A stretch of 20,179 nucleotides of DNA from Sphingobacteriaceae bacterium. Lineage in GTDB: Bacteria > Bacteroidota > Bacteroidia > Sphingobacteriales > Sphingobacteriaceae. The DNA lies in contig CANHHZ010000010.1 in assembly GCA_947460275.1 (NCBI GenBank), positions 1 through 20,179 of the forward strand, written 5' to 3'. The stretch's first letter is position 1. Each line of letters opens with the position of its first letter. A program made the translations under genes and the position numbers. Below are positions 1 to 6,901 of the stretch, piece by piece. Below the pieces are notes generated by a model, which saw only the letters and a program-made list of their open reading frames with translations, made no database searches and was not told where the DNA came from.

Positions 1-387
1 GGCTTTAACACCTTAGTTATTGGTTTAGAAAGCGATATTGAAACAAGAAGAAGCCGGATTTTAAAGCGCCTTGACGATCGGTTGAAATCCGGCTTGATAG
101 CCGAGGTTGAACAATTGCTCTTAGCTGGAGTTTCGTCTGAGATACTCACTTTTTACGGTCTTGAATACAAGTTTATTACAGCTTATTTAGCTGGTGAATA
201 TGATTACGAAATCTTAAAAGAAAGATTAGGTATAGCTATTTGCCAATTTGCTAAAAGACAAATGACCTTTTTTAGAAAAATGGAAAAGGATGGTGTTGAA
301 ATTAACTGGCTAAACACAAATCAAGGCTCAGAAAAATTACTAGCGCAGGCTGTTTTGTTAACCAAAAACAAGTTTGATTTAAAATAA
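1..387 (+). CDS. miaA: tRNA dimethylallyltransferase MiaA, C-terminal part (5' end outside window)
   Basis: The frame is open from base 1 to the TAA at 385-387, so this is the last 128 residues of a protein that begins upstream. MiaA transfers a dimethylallyl group to N6 of A37 in tRNAs that read codons starting with U. The visible part carries the family's C-terminal signature: an RRSRILKRLDDR stretch, then GLIAEVEQLLLAG, then GLEYKFITAYLAGEYDYE, then FAKRQMTFFRKM. The GLEY...AYL and FAKRQMT-FR elements are typical of Bacteroidota MiaA. The N-terminal P-loop and substrate-binding parts cannot be judged because they lie outside. The first TTG inside the window (82) is not a start; the frame reads through it. 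A methyltransferase relic begins 15 bases downstream on the same strand. Identification is firm from the motifs; gene integrity upstream is unknown. Confidence 0.9.
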   Translation, partial: GFNTLVIGLESDIETRRSRILKRLDDRLKSGLIAEVEQLLLAGVSSEILTFYGLEYKFITAYLAGEYDYEILKERLGIAICQFAKRQMTFFRKMEKDGVEINWLNTNQGSEKLLAQAVLLTKNKFDLK

Positions 388-402
388 GTGCGTCTTCGTG
401 AT

Positions 403-959
403 ATGAATAAAAAAACTAGGCCAATTTTCAAATGGACGGTCGGAAAATACAATGAATTTGATTTTTTTCAAGACCATATTCCAACCTTTGATAGATATAT
501 TGAAGCTTTTTTTTTGGGATGAGGGGTTTTCTTTGCGCTTAGACCTCGAGTTCAATCTTTTATTAACGACAAAAGCCCCGATTTAATTAATTTTTATCAA
601 CAAATTGGAAAGAAAGAATTTGAAATAGAACTGTTTAAATATGTAGATGCTTGGGACGAAGTAGGAGTTTTGAATTAAGTTCTCTGGCAAGAAAATTTAT
701 CTAATTTTTAGCATTTATCCAAGATTCACAAATTTTAAATAAAATTGATATTAAGCCAACAGATTTTATTTTTTTAGATCCACCCTAAGATAGCGAGTTC
801 TCAGAAGTTGATTAAAATTTATTACTAAAGCAGACCAACTAATACTTGCAGAGTGTTTAAACCTAACCTAAGCCAAATGGATGTTAGTATAATGTGCGTG
901 GGCGCAATAATAGGTCAGTTACTCCTCTAATCTTTACAAATTACAAGTTAGCTTTGTAA
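403..959 (+). pseudogene. Decayed D12-class (Dam-type) adenine-N6 DNA methyltransferase
   Basis: Read across three frames, this stretch spells a Dam-like methyltransferase that can no longer be made. In frame 1, ATG at 403 opens MNKKTRPIFKWTVGKYNEFD, a worn version of the family's KWxGGK motif. Then FDRYIEAFFLG meets TGA (520-522) inside the glycine-rich AdoMet motif, and the frame continues as GVFFALRPRVQSFINDKSPD down to TAA (676-678). The match moves to frame 3, where DFIFLDPP (762-785) is followed directly by TAA (786-788), at the place of the Tyr of the catalytic DPPY. It moves to frame 2 for LAECLNLT, stop, AKWMLV (845-889), then back to frame 3 for YNVRGRNNRSVTPLIFTNYK (888-947), ending at TAA 957-959. 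The C-terminal piece directly abuts AKWMLV, so an internal segment looks deleted. Stops, frameshifts and a deletion make this a relic. Such enzymes methylate adenine in short palindromes; whether it was solitary or part of a restriction system cannot be told. Confidence 0.85.
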
Positions 960-1026
960 TATTCAACTGTATTACATCAAGTTATATTTCGATTTTTAAA
1001 CCTTATGGTATTTATTTTGTTTTAAC

Positions 1027-1056
1027 GGTGAGTGCAAGCAATAAAGCTTGTTAACC
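1027..1056 (+). promoter_or_regulatory. Small inverted repeat in the leader of the outer-membrane protein gene
   Basis: CAAGC (1035-1039) and GCTTG (1046-1050) form a perfect 5-base stem around the loop AATAAA. GGT (1027-1029) and ACC (1054-1056) could extend it across an internal loop. It lies 20 bases before the ATG at 1077, so if transcribed it would be in the 5' leader, where outer-membrane protein mRNAs often carry stabilising or regulatory structure. The stem is short and could be chance. The rest of the interval 960-1076 is AT-rich; I see no full Bacteroidota promoter, only an imperfect TATTTTG at about 1013-1019. Confidence 0.25.
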
Positions 1057-1076
1057 ATTAAATAAAAATCCATAAA

Positions 1077-1589
1077 ATGAAAAACTTTTCTAAAAAAATG
1101 GCATTTGCAGTAGCTGCAATAGCTATATTCTTTACCGTTAATGTAGATGCACAAACGCGAAAATTAGGTGTTGGTCTAAATTTAGGAGTACCAACTAACG
1201 ATGTTTATAATTTAGCAATTGGAGGAGACTTACGTTATCAAGTTGATGCGTCAAAACAATTATCTATGCCTATTACTGTAGGTTATACCTTATTTAGAGG
1301 TAAAGAAATTGGTAATACGGGTGTTAAATATGTAAACAGGGCTTATATTCCATTAAAAGTGGGTGGAAAGTATTTTTTTGATACGACTGGCTCAGGAGCC
1401 TATGGTTTAGGTGAAATTGGTGTAGGTTTTGGAACTGAATCTGGTTCTGGAACTGCATTTATTTTTTCTCCGGCAATTGGCTACTCTTGGAGCAATGGAT
1501 TGGATTTGGCTGCTAAATATGAGGGTTATGCTAACAATGGTACTGCTGGTTTTGCTGGTGTACGTTTAGCTTACGGTTTTAAACTGTAA
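1077..1589 (+). CDS. Small outer-membrane beta-barrel protein, function unknown
   Basis: A 170-residue secreted protein. The N-terminus is a clear signal peptide: basic MKNFSKK, a hydrophobic stretch to about residue 20, and a likely cleavage at VDA-Q between residues 25 and 26. The mature part is rich in glycine, aromatic and alternating hydrophobic residues (LGVGLNLGVPT, YGLGEIGVGFG, IFSPAIGYSWS, AGVRLAYGFKL), as expected for amphipathic beta-strands of a small eight-strand-like outer-membrane barrel. It ends in a hydrophobic residue, roughly as barrel proteins do. The length fits the small OmpW/opacity-like barrels common in Bacteroidota. It stands alone between a decayed methyltransferase and a strong terminator, so it is probably a single-gene transcript. 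No substrate or partner can be deduced. Confidence 0.7.
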   Translation: MKNFSKKMAFAVAAIAIFFTVNVDAQTRKLGVGLNLGVPTNDVYNLAIGGDLRYQVDASKQLSMPITVGYTLFRGKEIGNTGVKYVNRAYIPLKVGGKYFFDTTGSGAYGLGEIGVGFGTESGSGTAFIFSPAIGYSWSNGLDLAAKYEGYANNGTAGFAGVRLAYGFKL

Positions 1590-1617
1590 GTTAAAAATAA
1601 TTATAATCTAATTTTTT

Positions 1618-1649
1618 AAAAGTCTTCGAAAAAAACGAAGACTTTTTTT
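1618..1649 (+). terminator. Intrinsic terminator after the outer-membrane protein gene
   Basis: AAAAGTCTTCG and CGAAGACTTTT pair around an all-A loop, followed by a run of T up to 1649. It sits 28 bases after the TAA of the gene ending at 1589. The GC-containing stem with an A-rich left arm and T-rich right tail is the classic form. The next gene starts at 1729 and so needs its own promoter. Confidence 0.88.
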
Positions 1650-1728
1650 GTTTATCTTAAAATTAAAATGCTATTTTGAACAATTAACAAAAAAGTGATT
1701 TTTTTACTACATAATTAATCTTATTATT

Positions 1729-2271
1729 ATGACTAACTATAAAAAATATGTGCTATTTGCATCTGTATTGATATTATTTGCATGCAACAATACAAGTTCT
1801 ACATCCATTGAAACAAAAGATAGCACGACTACAAAAGCTGAAAAGCCAGTAAATCAAAGTATTAGTTTTAAGGATGAAAAACTAAATGATGTTTACATAA
1901 GTTATTTGGCATTAAAAGACGCCTTGGTAGCCACAAAATTTGATGAAGCTAAATCAGCTGCCGAGGCATTGTCCAAAAGCTTAATAAACACTAATGTAAT
2001 GGGTTCGATTTTAGCAAGTACATATACCATTGCCAAAGCCAAAGATATTGCTACGCAACGAAAAGAATTTACAAATTTGAGTAATGATATGATTACGCTT
2101 TTTAAAAAATCAACTTTATCCTCGGGGACTATATTTGTACAGCATTGCCCAATGGCCAATGAAGGTGAGGGTGGCGATTGGTTAGCCTCAGAAAAAAAGA
2201 TACAAAATCCATATTATGGAAGCGAAATGATGGAGTGTGGTGCTGTAATTGAAGATATTAAATCAAAATAA
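1729..2271 (+). CDS. DUF3347-domain lipoprotein
   Basis: A 180-residue predicted lipoprotein. Hydrophobic residues 7-18 end in LILFAC, with Cys19 as the lipidation site, followed by a Ser/Thr/Asn/Lys linker to about residue 45. The rest is a helical domain (KLNDVYISYLALKDALVATK) ending in HCPMANEGEGGDWL and NPYYGSEMMECG, which is the DUF3347 signature. DUF3347 domains also occur at the C-terminus of some CusB-like metal-efflux adaptors. The conserved end holds His139, Cys140, Met142, Met167, Met168 and Cys170, a set suited to binding a soft metal such as copper(I); this is inference. It has no metal-transport neighbours here: citrate synthase follows after 80 bases. A terminator before it and no overlap suggest its own transcript. 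Confidence 0.75.
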   Translation: MTNYKKYVLFASVLILFACNNTSSTSIETKDSTTTKAEKPVNQSISFKDEKLNDVYISYLALKDALVATKFDEAKSAAEALSKSLINTNVMGSILASTYTIAKAKDIATQRKEFTNLSNDMITLFKKSTLSSGTIFVQHCPMANEGEGGDWLASEKKIQNPYYGSEMMECGAVIEDIKSK

Positions 2272-2351
2272 TTTAAAAGTTACATCAAATTAACAGATAA
2301 GCTTATTATTAATCTTATTTTTATCACAGATTACTTTATAAAACTATATAT

Positions 2352-3638
2352 ATGTCAGCTATTGCAGAAATAAAAATTGATGGTAAGACTTACGAATTTC
2401 CTGTAATTATTGGAACTGAAGGAGAAAAAGCCATTGATATTTCAAAATTAAGAGATCTTACAGGTCACATTACTTTAGATTTAGGTTATAAAAACACAGG
2501 CTCTACTAAAAGTGCTATTACTTTTTTAGATGGAGAACTGGGTGTTTTAAAGTACCGCGGGTACCCGATTGAGCAACTGGCCGAAAAATCTTCTTTCTTA
2601 GAGGTGAGTTACCTCTTGATTTATGGCGTTTTGCCAACTCAATCAGAATTAGAAAATTTTCAGTCTCAAATTAGTCGCCATACCTTGATACACGAGGATA
2701 TGAAAAAGTTTTTAGATGGTTATCCTTCTAAATCTCATCCCATGGCACAGGTAGCTTCTTTGGTTTGTTCTTTGTCTACTTTTTATCCAGAATCGCTTAA
2801 CGCTAATTCTTCAAAAGAGGAAACAGATTTAACCATGATTAAATTGTTGGCCAAACTTCCAACAATTGTTTCTTTCATTTATAAAAAATCTTTGGGTCAC
2901 CCACTTATTTATCCAAAAAATAAATTTGATTATGTCACCAATTTCTTGCATATGATTTTTGGTCAGCGTACCGAAGAGATAGAGATAGACCCAGTTGTAG
3001 TAGGTGCGATGAATACTTTACTTATTTTACATGCAGACCACGAGCAAAACTGCTCTGCATCAACTGTAAGAATGGTAGGTTCATCAGATTGTAATTTATA
3101 TGCTTCAGTTTCTGCAGGTATTTCTGCATTATGGGGCCCATTACACGGTGGTGCTAACCAAGCAGTAATCGAAATGCTTGAATTGATTAAAGCAGATGGT
3201 GGCGATACCGAAAAATGGATAAACAAAGCAAAAGACAAAAACGATCCGTTCCGCATGATGGGATTTGGTCACCGTGTGTACAAAAACTTTGATCCAAGAG
3301 CTAAAATCATAAAAAAAGCTTGTGATGATATTTTAAATAAACTAGGCATCAATGATCCTGTATTAGAGATTGCTAAAAAATTAGAGGAAGCTGCATTGAA
3401 CGATCCATATTTCATTGACAGAAAGCTTTATCCAAACGTAGATTTTTATTCAGGTATCATTTACAGAGCTTTGGGTTTCCCAACTGATATGTTTACTGTA
3501 TTGTTTGCTTTAGGCCGCCTACCGGGATGGATTGCACAATGGAAAGAAATGCATGAAAACAAAGAACCAATTGGTCGCCCACGTCAAGTATATGTAGGTA
3601 ACGTAGATATGGATTTTGTTGAAATGGCCAAACGATAA
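2352..3638 (+). CDS. gltA: Citrate synthase (type II)
   Basis: This enzyme condenses oxaloacetate with acetyl-CoA to citrate, the entry step of the TCA cycle, in the cytosol. The 428 residues match the usual length of bacterial type II (hexameric) citrate synthases. An N-terminal beta domain typical of that type (EIKIDGKTYEFPVI) is followed by LKYRGYPIEQLAE. The catalytic residues are visible at the expected places: His265 in GPLHGGAN, His307 in GFGHRVYK and Asp364 in NVDFYSG, matching His264, His305 and Asp362 of the E. coli enzyme. HADHEQNCSASTVR (227-240) is also a family signature. The ATG at 2352 gives a normal N-terminus. It is monocistronic, bounded by a strong terminator. Upstream bases 2272-2351 are AT-rich without a clear promoter match. 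Confidence 0.97.
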   Translation: MSAIAEIKIDGKTYEFPVIIGTEGEKAIDISKLRDLTGHITLDLGYKNTGSTKSAITFLDGELGVLKYRGYPIEQLAEKSSFLEVSYLLIYGVLPTQSELENFQSQISRHTLIHEDMKKFLDGYPSKSHPMAQVASLVCSLSTFYPESLNANSSKEETDLTMIKLLAKLPTIVSFIYKKSLGHPLIYPKNKFDYVTNFLHMIFGQRTEEIEIDPVVVGAMNTLLILHADHEQNCSASTVRMVGSSDCNLYASVSAGISALWGPLHGGANQAVIEMLELIKADGGDTEKWINKAKDKNDPFRMMGFGHRVYKNFDPRAKIIKKACDDILNKLGINDPVLEIAKKLEEAALNDPYFIDRKLYPNVDFYSGIIYRALGFPTDMFTVLFALGRLPGWIAQWKEMHENKEPIGRPRQVYVGNVDMDFVEMAKR

Positions 3639-3652
3639 TAACACTTAATCAT

Positions 3653-3688
3653 AAAAAAGCCGATACAAAAATTTGTATCGGCTTTTTT
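3653..3688. terminator. Bidirectional terminator between gltA and the nucleoside permease gene
   Basis: A near-perfect 36-base palindrome: AAAAAAGCCGATACAAA (3653-3669), two bases, then TTTGTATCGGCTTTTTT (3672-3688). It begins 14 bases after the gltA stop and ends 22 bases before the stop of the converging minus-strand gene. The A-run on one side and T-run on the other let it work as an intrinsic terminator from either direction. Confidence 0.92.
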
Positions 3689-3710
3689 ATATCTTATGAA
3701 TTTAAAGCTG

Positions 3711-5087
3711 CTAATGAATAGCTTTAACATTTTCCATTTCTTTTTTGCTGTGTTTGTATGTAAAAATAAATGGAAAGACTAAAGCCAATATTAAGGCATA
3801 TGAAGCAAATGCAATCCAAATACCCTGCCAATCTTTTATCTCTACAGCTGTATTTAAAATATGCCCGTTGGTAATGATCTTTCCTTGTAATAAATCTTTA
3901 ATAGCTGGATTAGAAATTGACGTTTTTAAATCAGTAGTAAGTTTATTGATGTCAAAATATCTAGTTGTAAAATATTTATCGATTACAAAACCACTAATTG
4001 TACTTCCTAAAACTGCACCCACTCCATTTACCATCATCATAAATAAACCTTGGGCACTGGCTCTCATTTTCGAATCAGTTACATTTTCTATAAATAATGA
4101 ACCCGAGATGTTGAAAAAATCAAAAGCCATTCCATACACAATGCACGAAAATATAATTAAAGTCAGACCTCCTTCGGGATTACCGAAACCAAATAAACCA
4201 AAACGTAATACCCAAGCAATCATGCTAAATAACATCACTTGTTTAATACCAAATCTTTTCAAGAAAAAAGGTATGGTCAAAATAAATAATGTTTCAGAAA
4301 TTTGGGAAATAGATAAGATAATGGTTGAATATTTGACAACAAAAGAATCTTTGTAAGAGTCTATCAGCTTAAAATCATTTAAAAAGGTATCCCCATAGGC
4401 ATTCGTTAACTGCAATGCAGCTCCCAAAAACATCGAAAACACAAAGAATATAGCGATTTGTGGGTTTTTAAATAGTGAAAATGCATTTAAACCTAAGGCT
4501 TCTACAAAAGATTTTTTATCGGTTTTGCTTGCTAAAGGTGGGCAGCTGGGCAAGGTAAAGGCGTAAATACCTAAACCAATAGCTGCTAATGCTGCAATAT
4601 AAAATTGATACGCATTGTCTTTGTTGCCAGTTAGGTTGGTAATCCACATGGCAGCAATGAAACCAATTGTGCCCCAAACTCGTATTGGTGGGAAATCTTT
4701 AATAACATCATTACCCTTATTTTTTAGAATAGTATAAGCAATGGTATTAGACAAAGCAATGGTTGGCATGTAAAAAATCATGCATAGTAAAATGGCCCAA
4801 AAGAAAGTAGAAGGATTGTCAACTTGAGGGATGATTAAAAGGACAATTGCCCCTAGAATATGTAAAATACCATATAATTTCTCTGCGTTGATCCATCTAT
4901 CGGCTATAATACCCGTTAGTGCAGGCATAAACAAAGAAGAAATACCCATGGTAGAAAATATGACACCAAATTCGGCACCAGACCAATGTTTGTTTTGAAA
5001 CCAATATACTCCAATAGTGATTAACCATGATCCCCAAATAAAGAATTGTAGAAAATTCATCAACACCAAACGTAGCTTAATATTCAT
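3711..5087 (-). CDS. Major facilitator superfamily nucleoside:H+ symporter (NupG/XapB type)
   Basis: A 458-residue inner-membrane carrier with about 12 hydrophobic segments. The start, MNIKLRLVLMNFLQFFIWGS, followed by GVYWF and ALTGIIADRWINAEKLYG, is typical of the nucleoside:H+ symporter family (Nuc_H_symport), in which the first helix carries an NFLQFFIWG-like sequence and the loop after helix 2 holds the GIIADRW motif. The central linker (about 190-200) and C-terminus are lysine-rich and probably cytoplasmic. By family it would import nucleosides driven by the proton gradient; specificity cannot be read. It is the last gene of a same-strand run etfB - etfA - nuclease-like - this, with a 111-base gap before it (5088-5198, nothing clear inside). 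A salvage link with the nuclease-like neighbour is inference. Confidence 0.85.
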   Translation of the reverse strand: MNIKLRLVLMNFLQFFIWGSWLITIGVYWFQNKHWSGAEFGVIFSTMGISSLFMPALTGIIADRWINAEKLYGILHILGAIVLLIIPQVDNPSTFFWAILLCMIFYMPTIALSNTIAYTILKNKGNDVIKDFPPIRVWGTIGFIAAMWITNLTGNKDNAYQFYIAALAAIGLGIYAFTLPSCPPLASKTDKKSFVEALGLNAFSLFKNPQIAIFFVFSMFLGAALQLTNAYGDTFLNDFKLIDSYKDSFVVKYSTIILSISQISETLFILTIPFFLKRFGIKQVMLFSMIAWVLRFGLFGFGNPEGGLTLIIFSCIVYGMAFDFFNISGSLFIENVTDSKMRASAQGLFMMMVNGVGAVLGSTISGFVIDKYFTTRYFDINKLTTDLKTSISNPAIKDLLQGKIITNGHILNTAVEIKDWQGIWIAFASYALILALVFPFIFTYKHSKKEMENVKAIH

Positions 5088-5198
5088 TAGATAATATCGT
5101 TTAAATTAATTTAGGGCGTAAGTTATTATTATTTTAGTATAGTATAAGAACTTTTTAAGAAAAATAATCGTTTTTATCATTCAAGAGTGCGAGTTTAC

Positions 5199-5813
5199 CT
5201 AAGAAGGGTTTCTTTTATTGATTTCGTCTCTAATACGAGCTGCTTGTTCGTAAGCTTCTTCAGCCAACGCCTTATCTAATTTTTGTTGTAGTTCCTCTAC
5301 ACTTAAAGATTGATAACCTGGGTTAGGTATTGAGGTTGGTAAATCTTCGGTGCTTTGTTCTTTAGTTATAGCATTGATGTTTTCAAGAAATAAAAAGTCA
5401 TCTCCTTCAATGACTATTCCTGCCGAAGATAAAATGAATTCGTAGGTAAAAATTTGTGCATTAAATCTTACACCCAAGGCAATGGCATCAGAAGTACGGG
5501 CATCAATTTCATGAGTGTTTTTTCCGTCTGAACAAATTAATTTGGCGAAAAATACACCGTCAACTAAATTATAAATGATAATTTCCGTGATTTCGATATG
5601 GAAAGCCTTAGCAAATGATTTGAATAGATCGTGAGTAAGTGGTCGGGTAGGAGCCATTTTTTCTATTTCTATAGCAATAGCTTGTGCTTCAGAAGCGCCA
5701 ATAATAATGGGCAGTCTTCTTCGTCCGTTTACTTCGCCTAAAACAAGTGCATAAGCACCCGATTGAGTTTGACTGTAAGATAAGCCAACAATATCAAGTT
5801 TTACTTTCTTCAT
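5199..5813 (-). CDS. Bifunctional-nuclease-family (BFN/DUF151) protein with C-terminal UVR motif
   Basis: A 204-residue cytosolic protein of two parts. Residues 1-140 are the BFN (DUF151) domain: MKKVKLDIVGLSYS, RRRLPIIIGASEAQAIAIE, PLTHDLF and DARTSDAIALGVRF are its usual conserved blocks. A linker (about 145-168) leads to a UvrB/UvrC-type motif at 170-202 (SVEELQQKLDKALAEEAYEQ then AARIRDEINKR), a helical hairpin used for protein contact in UvrB-UvrC. Plant and bacterial relatives of BFN have been described as having RNase and DNase activity, but the true role in bacteria is uncertain. It follows etfA by 51 bases, which hold a strong inverted repeat. The two-domain form is the common one in Bacteroidota. 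Confidence 0.88.
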   Translation of the reverse strand: MKKVKLDIVGLSYSQTQSGAYALVLGEVNGRRRLPIIIGASEAQAIAIEIEKMAPTRPLTHDLFKSFAKAFHIEITEIIIYNLVDGVFFAKLICSDGKNTHEIDARTSDAIALGVRFNAQIFTYEFILSSAGIVIEGDDFLFLENINAITKEQSTEDLPTSIPNPGYQSLSVEELQQKLDKALAEEAYEQAARIRDEINKRNPS

Positions 5814-5821
5814 AACGTGTT

Positions 5822-5856
5822 AAGTTTCATAGGTTATATAAAAACCTATTAAACTT
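5822..5856 (-). promoter_or_regulatory. Strong inverted repeat between etfA and the BFN gene
   Basis: AAGTTT-C-ATAGGTT (5822-5835) and AACCTAT-T-AAACTT (5843-5856) pair as 7 plus 6 base pairs with one mismatch around a 7-base loop. On the minus transcript the hairpin starts 8 bases after the etfA stop and ends 8 bases before the ATG of the BFN gene. It lacks a U-run on the minus transcript, so it is a poor intrinsic terminator. It could protect the etfBA mRNA end, or limit ribosome access to the next start. The other direction has a T-rich tail (GTTTTTG) but no gene to terminate. Confidence 0.55.
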
Positions 5857-5864
5857 GTTTTTGT

Positions 5865-6833
5865 TTATCCTTTGTGAGCTTTAAGCGCTGTAATAATTTT
5901 TGGAACAACTTCAAAAGCATCGCCAACAATACCATAATCGGCCACTTTAAAGAAAGGTGCTTCTGGATCTTTGTTAATTACTACAATAACTTTTGACGAA
6001 CTTACACCGGCCAAGTGTTGTATCGCACCAGAAATGCCAATAGCTATGTATAAATTAGGGCTAATGGCAATACCAGTTTGGCCAACGTGTTCTGAGTGTG
6101 GTCTCCAATCTGCGTCAGAAACTGGTTTTGAACAAGCCGTTGCTGCACCTAAAAGATCAGCAAGTTCTTCAATCATTCCCCAATTTTCTGGTCCTTTCAA
6201 TCCGCGACCAGCAGAAACTACCAATTCTGCATCAGGTAGAGAAATTTTATCGGTAGCCCTTACAATCTCTTTTACTATGGCTGTTAAATCTGTTGGTTTA
6301 ATATCTGGACTAAAGTTTTCTATGCTTATTTCCGTTGGGTTTTCTTTAATGCCAAAAGCATTAGGATTTAGAGACAATACTTTATTTTCAGAACTTAAGG
6401 TGGTAATCGCAAATGCTTTTCCAGAAAAAGCAGTTTTCTTTACAGAAAAGCCACCTTCAAAATTTGGAATTTCTACAGCGCCATCAATCAAACCTGCTTT
6501 AAGCTTTACAGCTATTCTTGGGGCTAATCCTTTTCCCGAGAATGAATTTGACAATACTACAATGTTTGCGCCTTCTTTTTGTGAAGCTTCGGCAATTACT
6601 GCAGCATAGGCTTGATTTACAAAATTCTTCAATTGGTCGGCAGCTACATTTAAAACTTTGCTTGCTCCGTATTTACCTAATTCTTTCAATTCGCTTTCGG
6701 CTACATTGCCAATAGAAATTGCTGTTAAATTTGTATGCTGACTGTTGGCTATCGCTTTTGCATAAGAAACGGCTTCAAATACAGATTTTTTAAATTTGCC
6801 GTCTACTTGTTCTACGTATACTAATACTGACAT
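5865..6833 (-). CDS. etfA: Electron transfer flavoprotein, alpha subunit
   Basis: The alpha subunit (322 residues) pairs with EtfB and holds the FAD that carries electrons from acyl-CoA and other dehydrogenases to the quinone pool. Residues 1-180 form the N-terminal domain (MSVLVYVEQVDGKFK). The FAD domain is plain: LVVSAGRGLKGPENWGM (204-220), GQTGIAISPNLYIAIGISGA (251-270), VINKDPEAPFF (285-295) and ADYGIVGD (298-305). I chose the ATG at 6833 over an in-frame ATG 18 bases upstream because GGAGG lies 5 bases before 6833 and because family members begin at this MSVLVY-like strand. Lys236 in CSKPVSDADW stands where many ETFs have Arg. It follows etfB by 68 bases on the same strand, so the two are very likely co-transcribed. 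Confidence 0.95.
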   Translation of the reverse strand: MSVLVYVEQVDGKFKKSVFEAVSYAKAIANSQHTNLTAISIGNVAESELKELGKYGASKVLNVAADQLKNFVNQAYAAVIAEASQKEGANIVVLSNSFSGKGLAPRIAVKLKAGLIDGAVEIPNFEGGFSVKKTAFSGKAFAITTLSSENKVLSLNPNAFGIKENPTEISIENFSPDIKPTDLTAIVKEIVRATDKISLPDAELVVSAGRGLKGPENWGMIEELADLLGAATACSKPVSDADWRPHSEHVGQTGIAISPNLYIAIGISGAIQHLAGVSSSKVIVVINKDPEAPFFKVADYGIVGDAFEVVPKIITALKAHKG

Positions 6834-6838
6834 ATATA

Positions 6839-6843
6839 CCTCC
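6839..6843 (-). promoter_or_regulatory. etfA: Shine-Dalgarno site that sets the etfA start
   Basis: On the minus strand the sequence GGAGG is followed by TATAT and the ATG at 6833. This is a textbook ribosome binding site with 5-base spacing, and it lies downstream of the longer-frame ATG at 6851, which would be blocked by it. Most other genes here have no such site, as is usual in Bacteroidota. Confidence 0.7.
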
Positions 6844-6901
6844 AATCCCAATGAAGGGATGTTTTTAGTTCTTATTTATTAATTAAATAGATTTGATTTT
6901 G

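Noticed and set aside
520..522. TGA inside the methyltransferase glycine motif as a recoded (selenocysteine-like) codon
   Set aside because: The region also has several TAA stops, frame changes and a missing segment, so decay explains it without recoding, and no recoding element is visible.
3745..4356. 203-residue plus-strand open frame opposite the nucleoside permease
   Set aside because: Antisense of a hydrophobic membrane protein; no domain, start signal or independent support.
5971..6609. 212-residue plus-strand open frame opposite etfA
   Set aside because: Antisense shadow of the conserved FAD domain region of etfA; no family features.
6834..6851. Upstream ATG (6851) as the etfA start
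   Set aside because: It would translate through the GGAGG site and add six residues before the usual MSVLVY start of the family.
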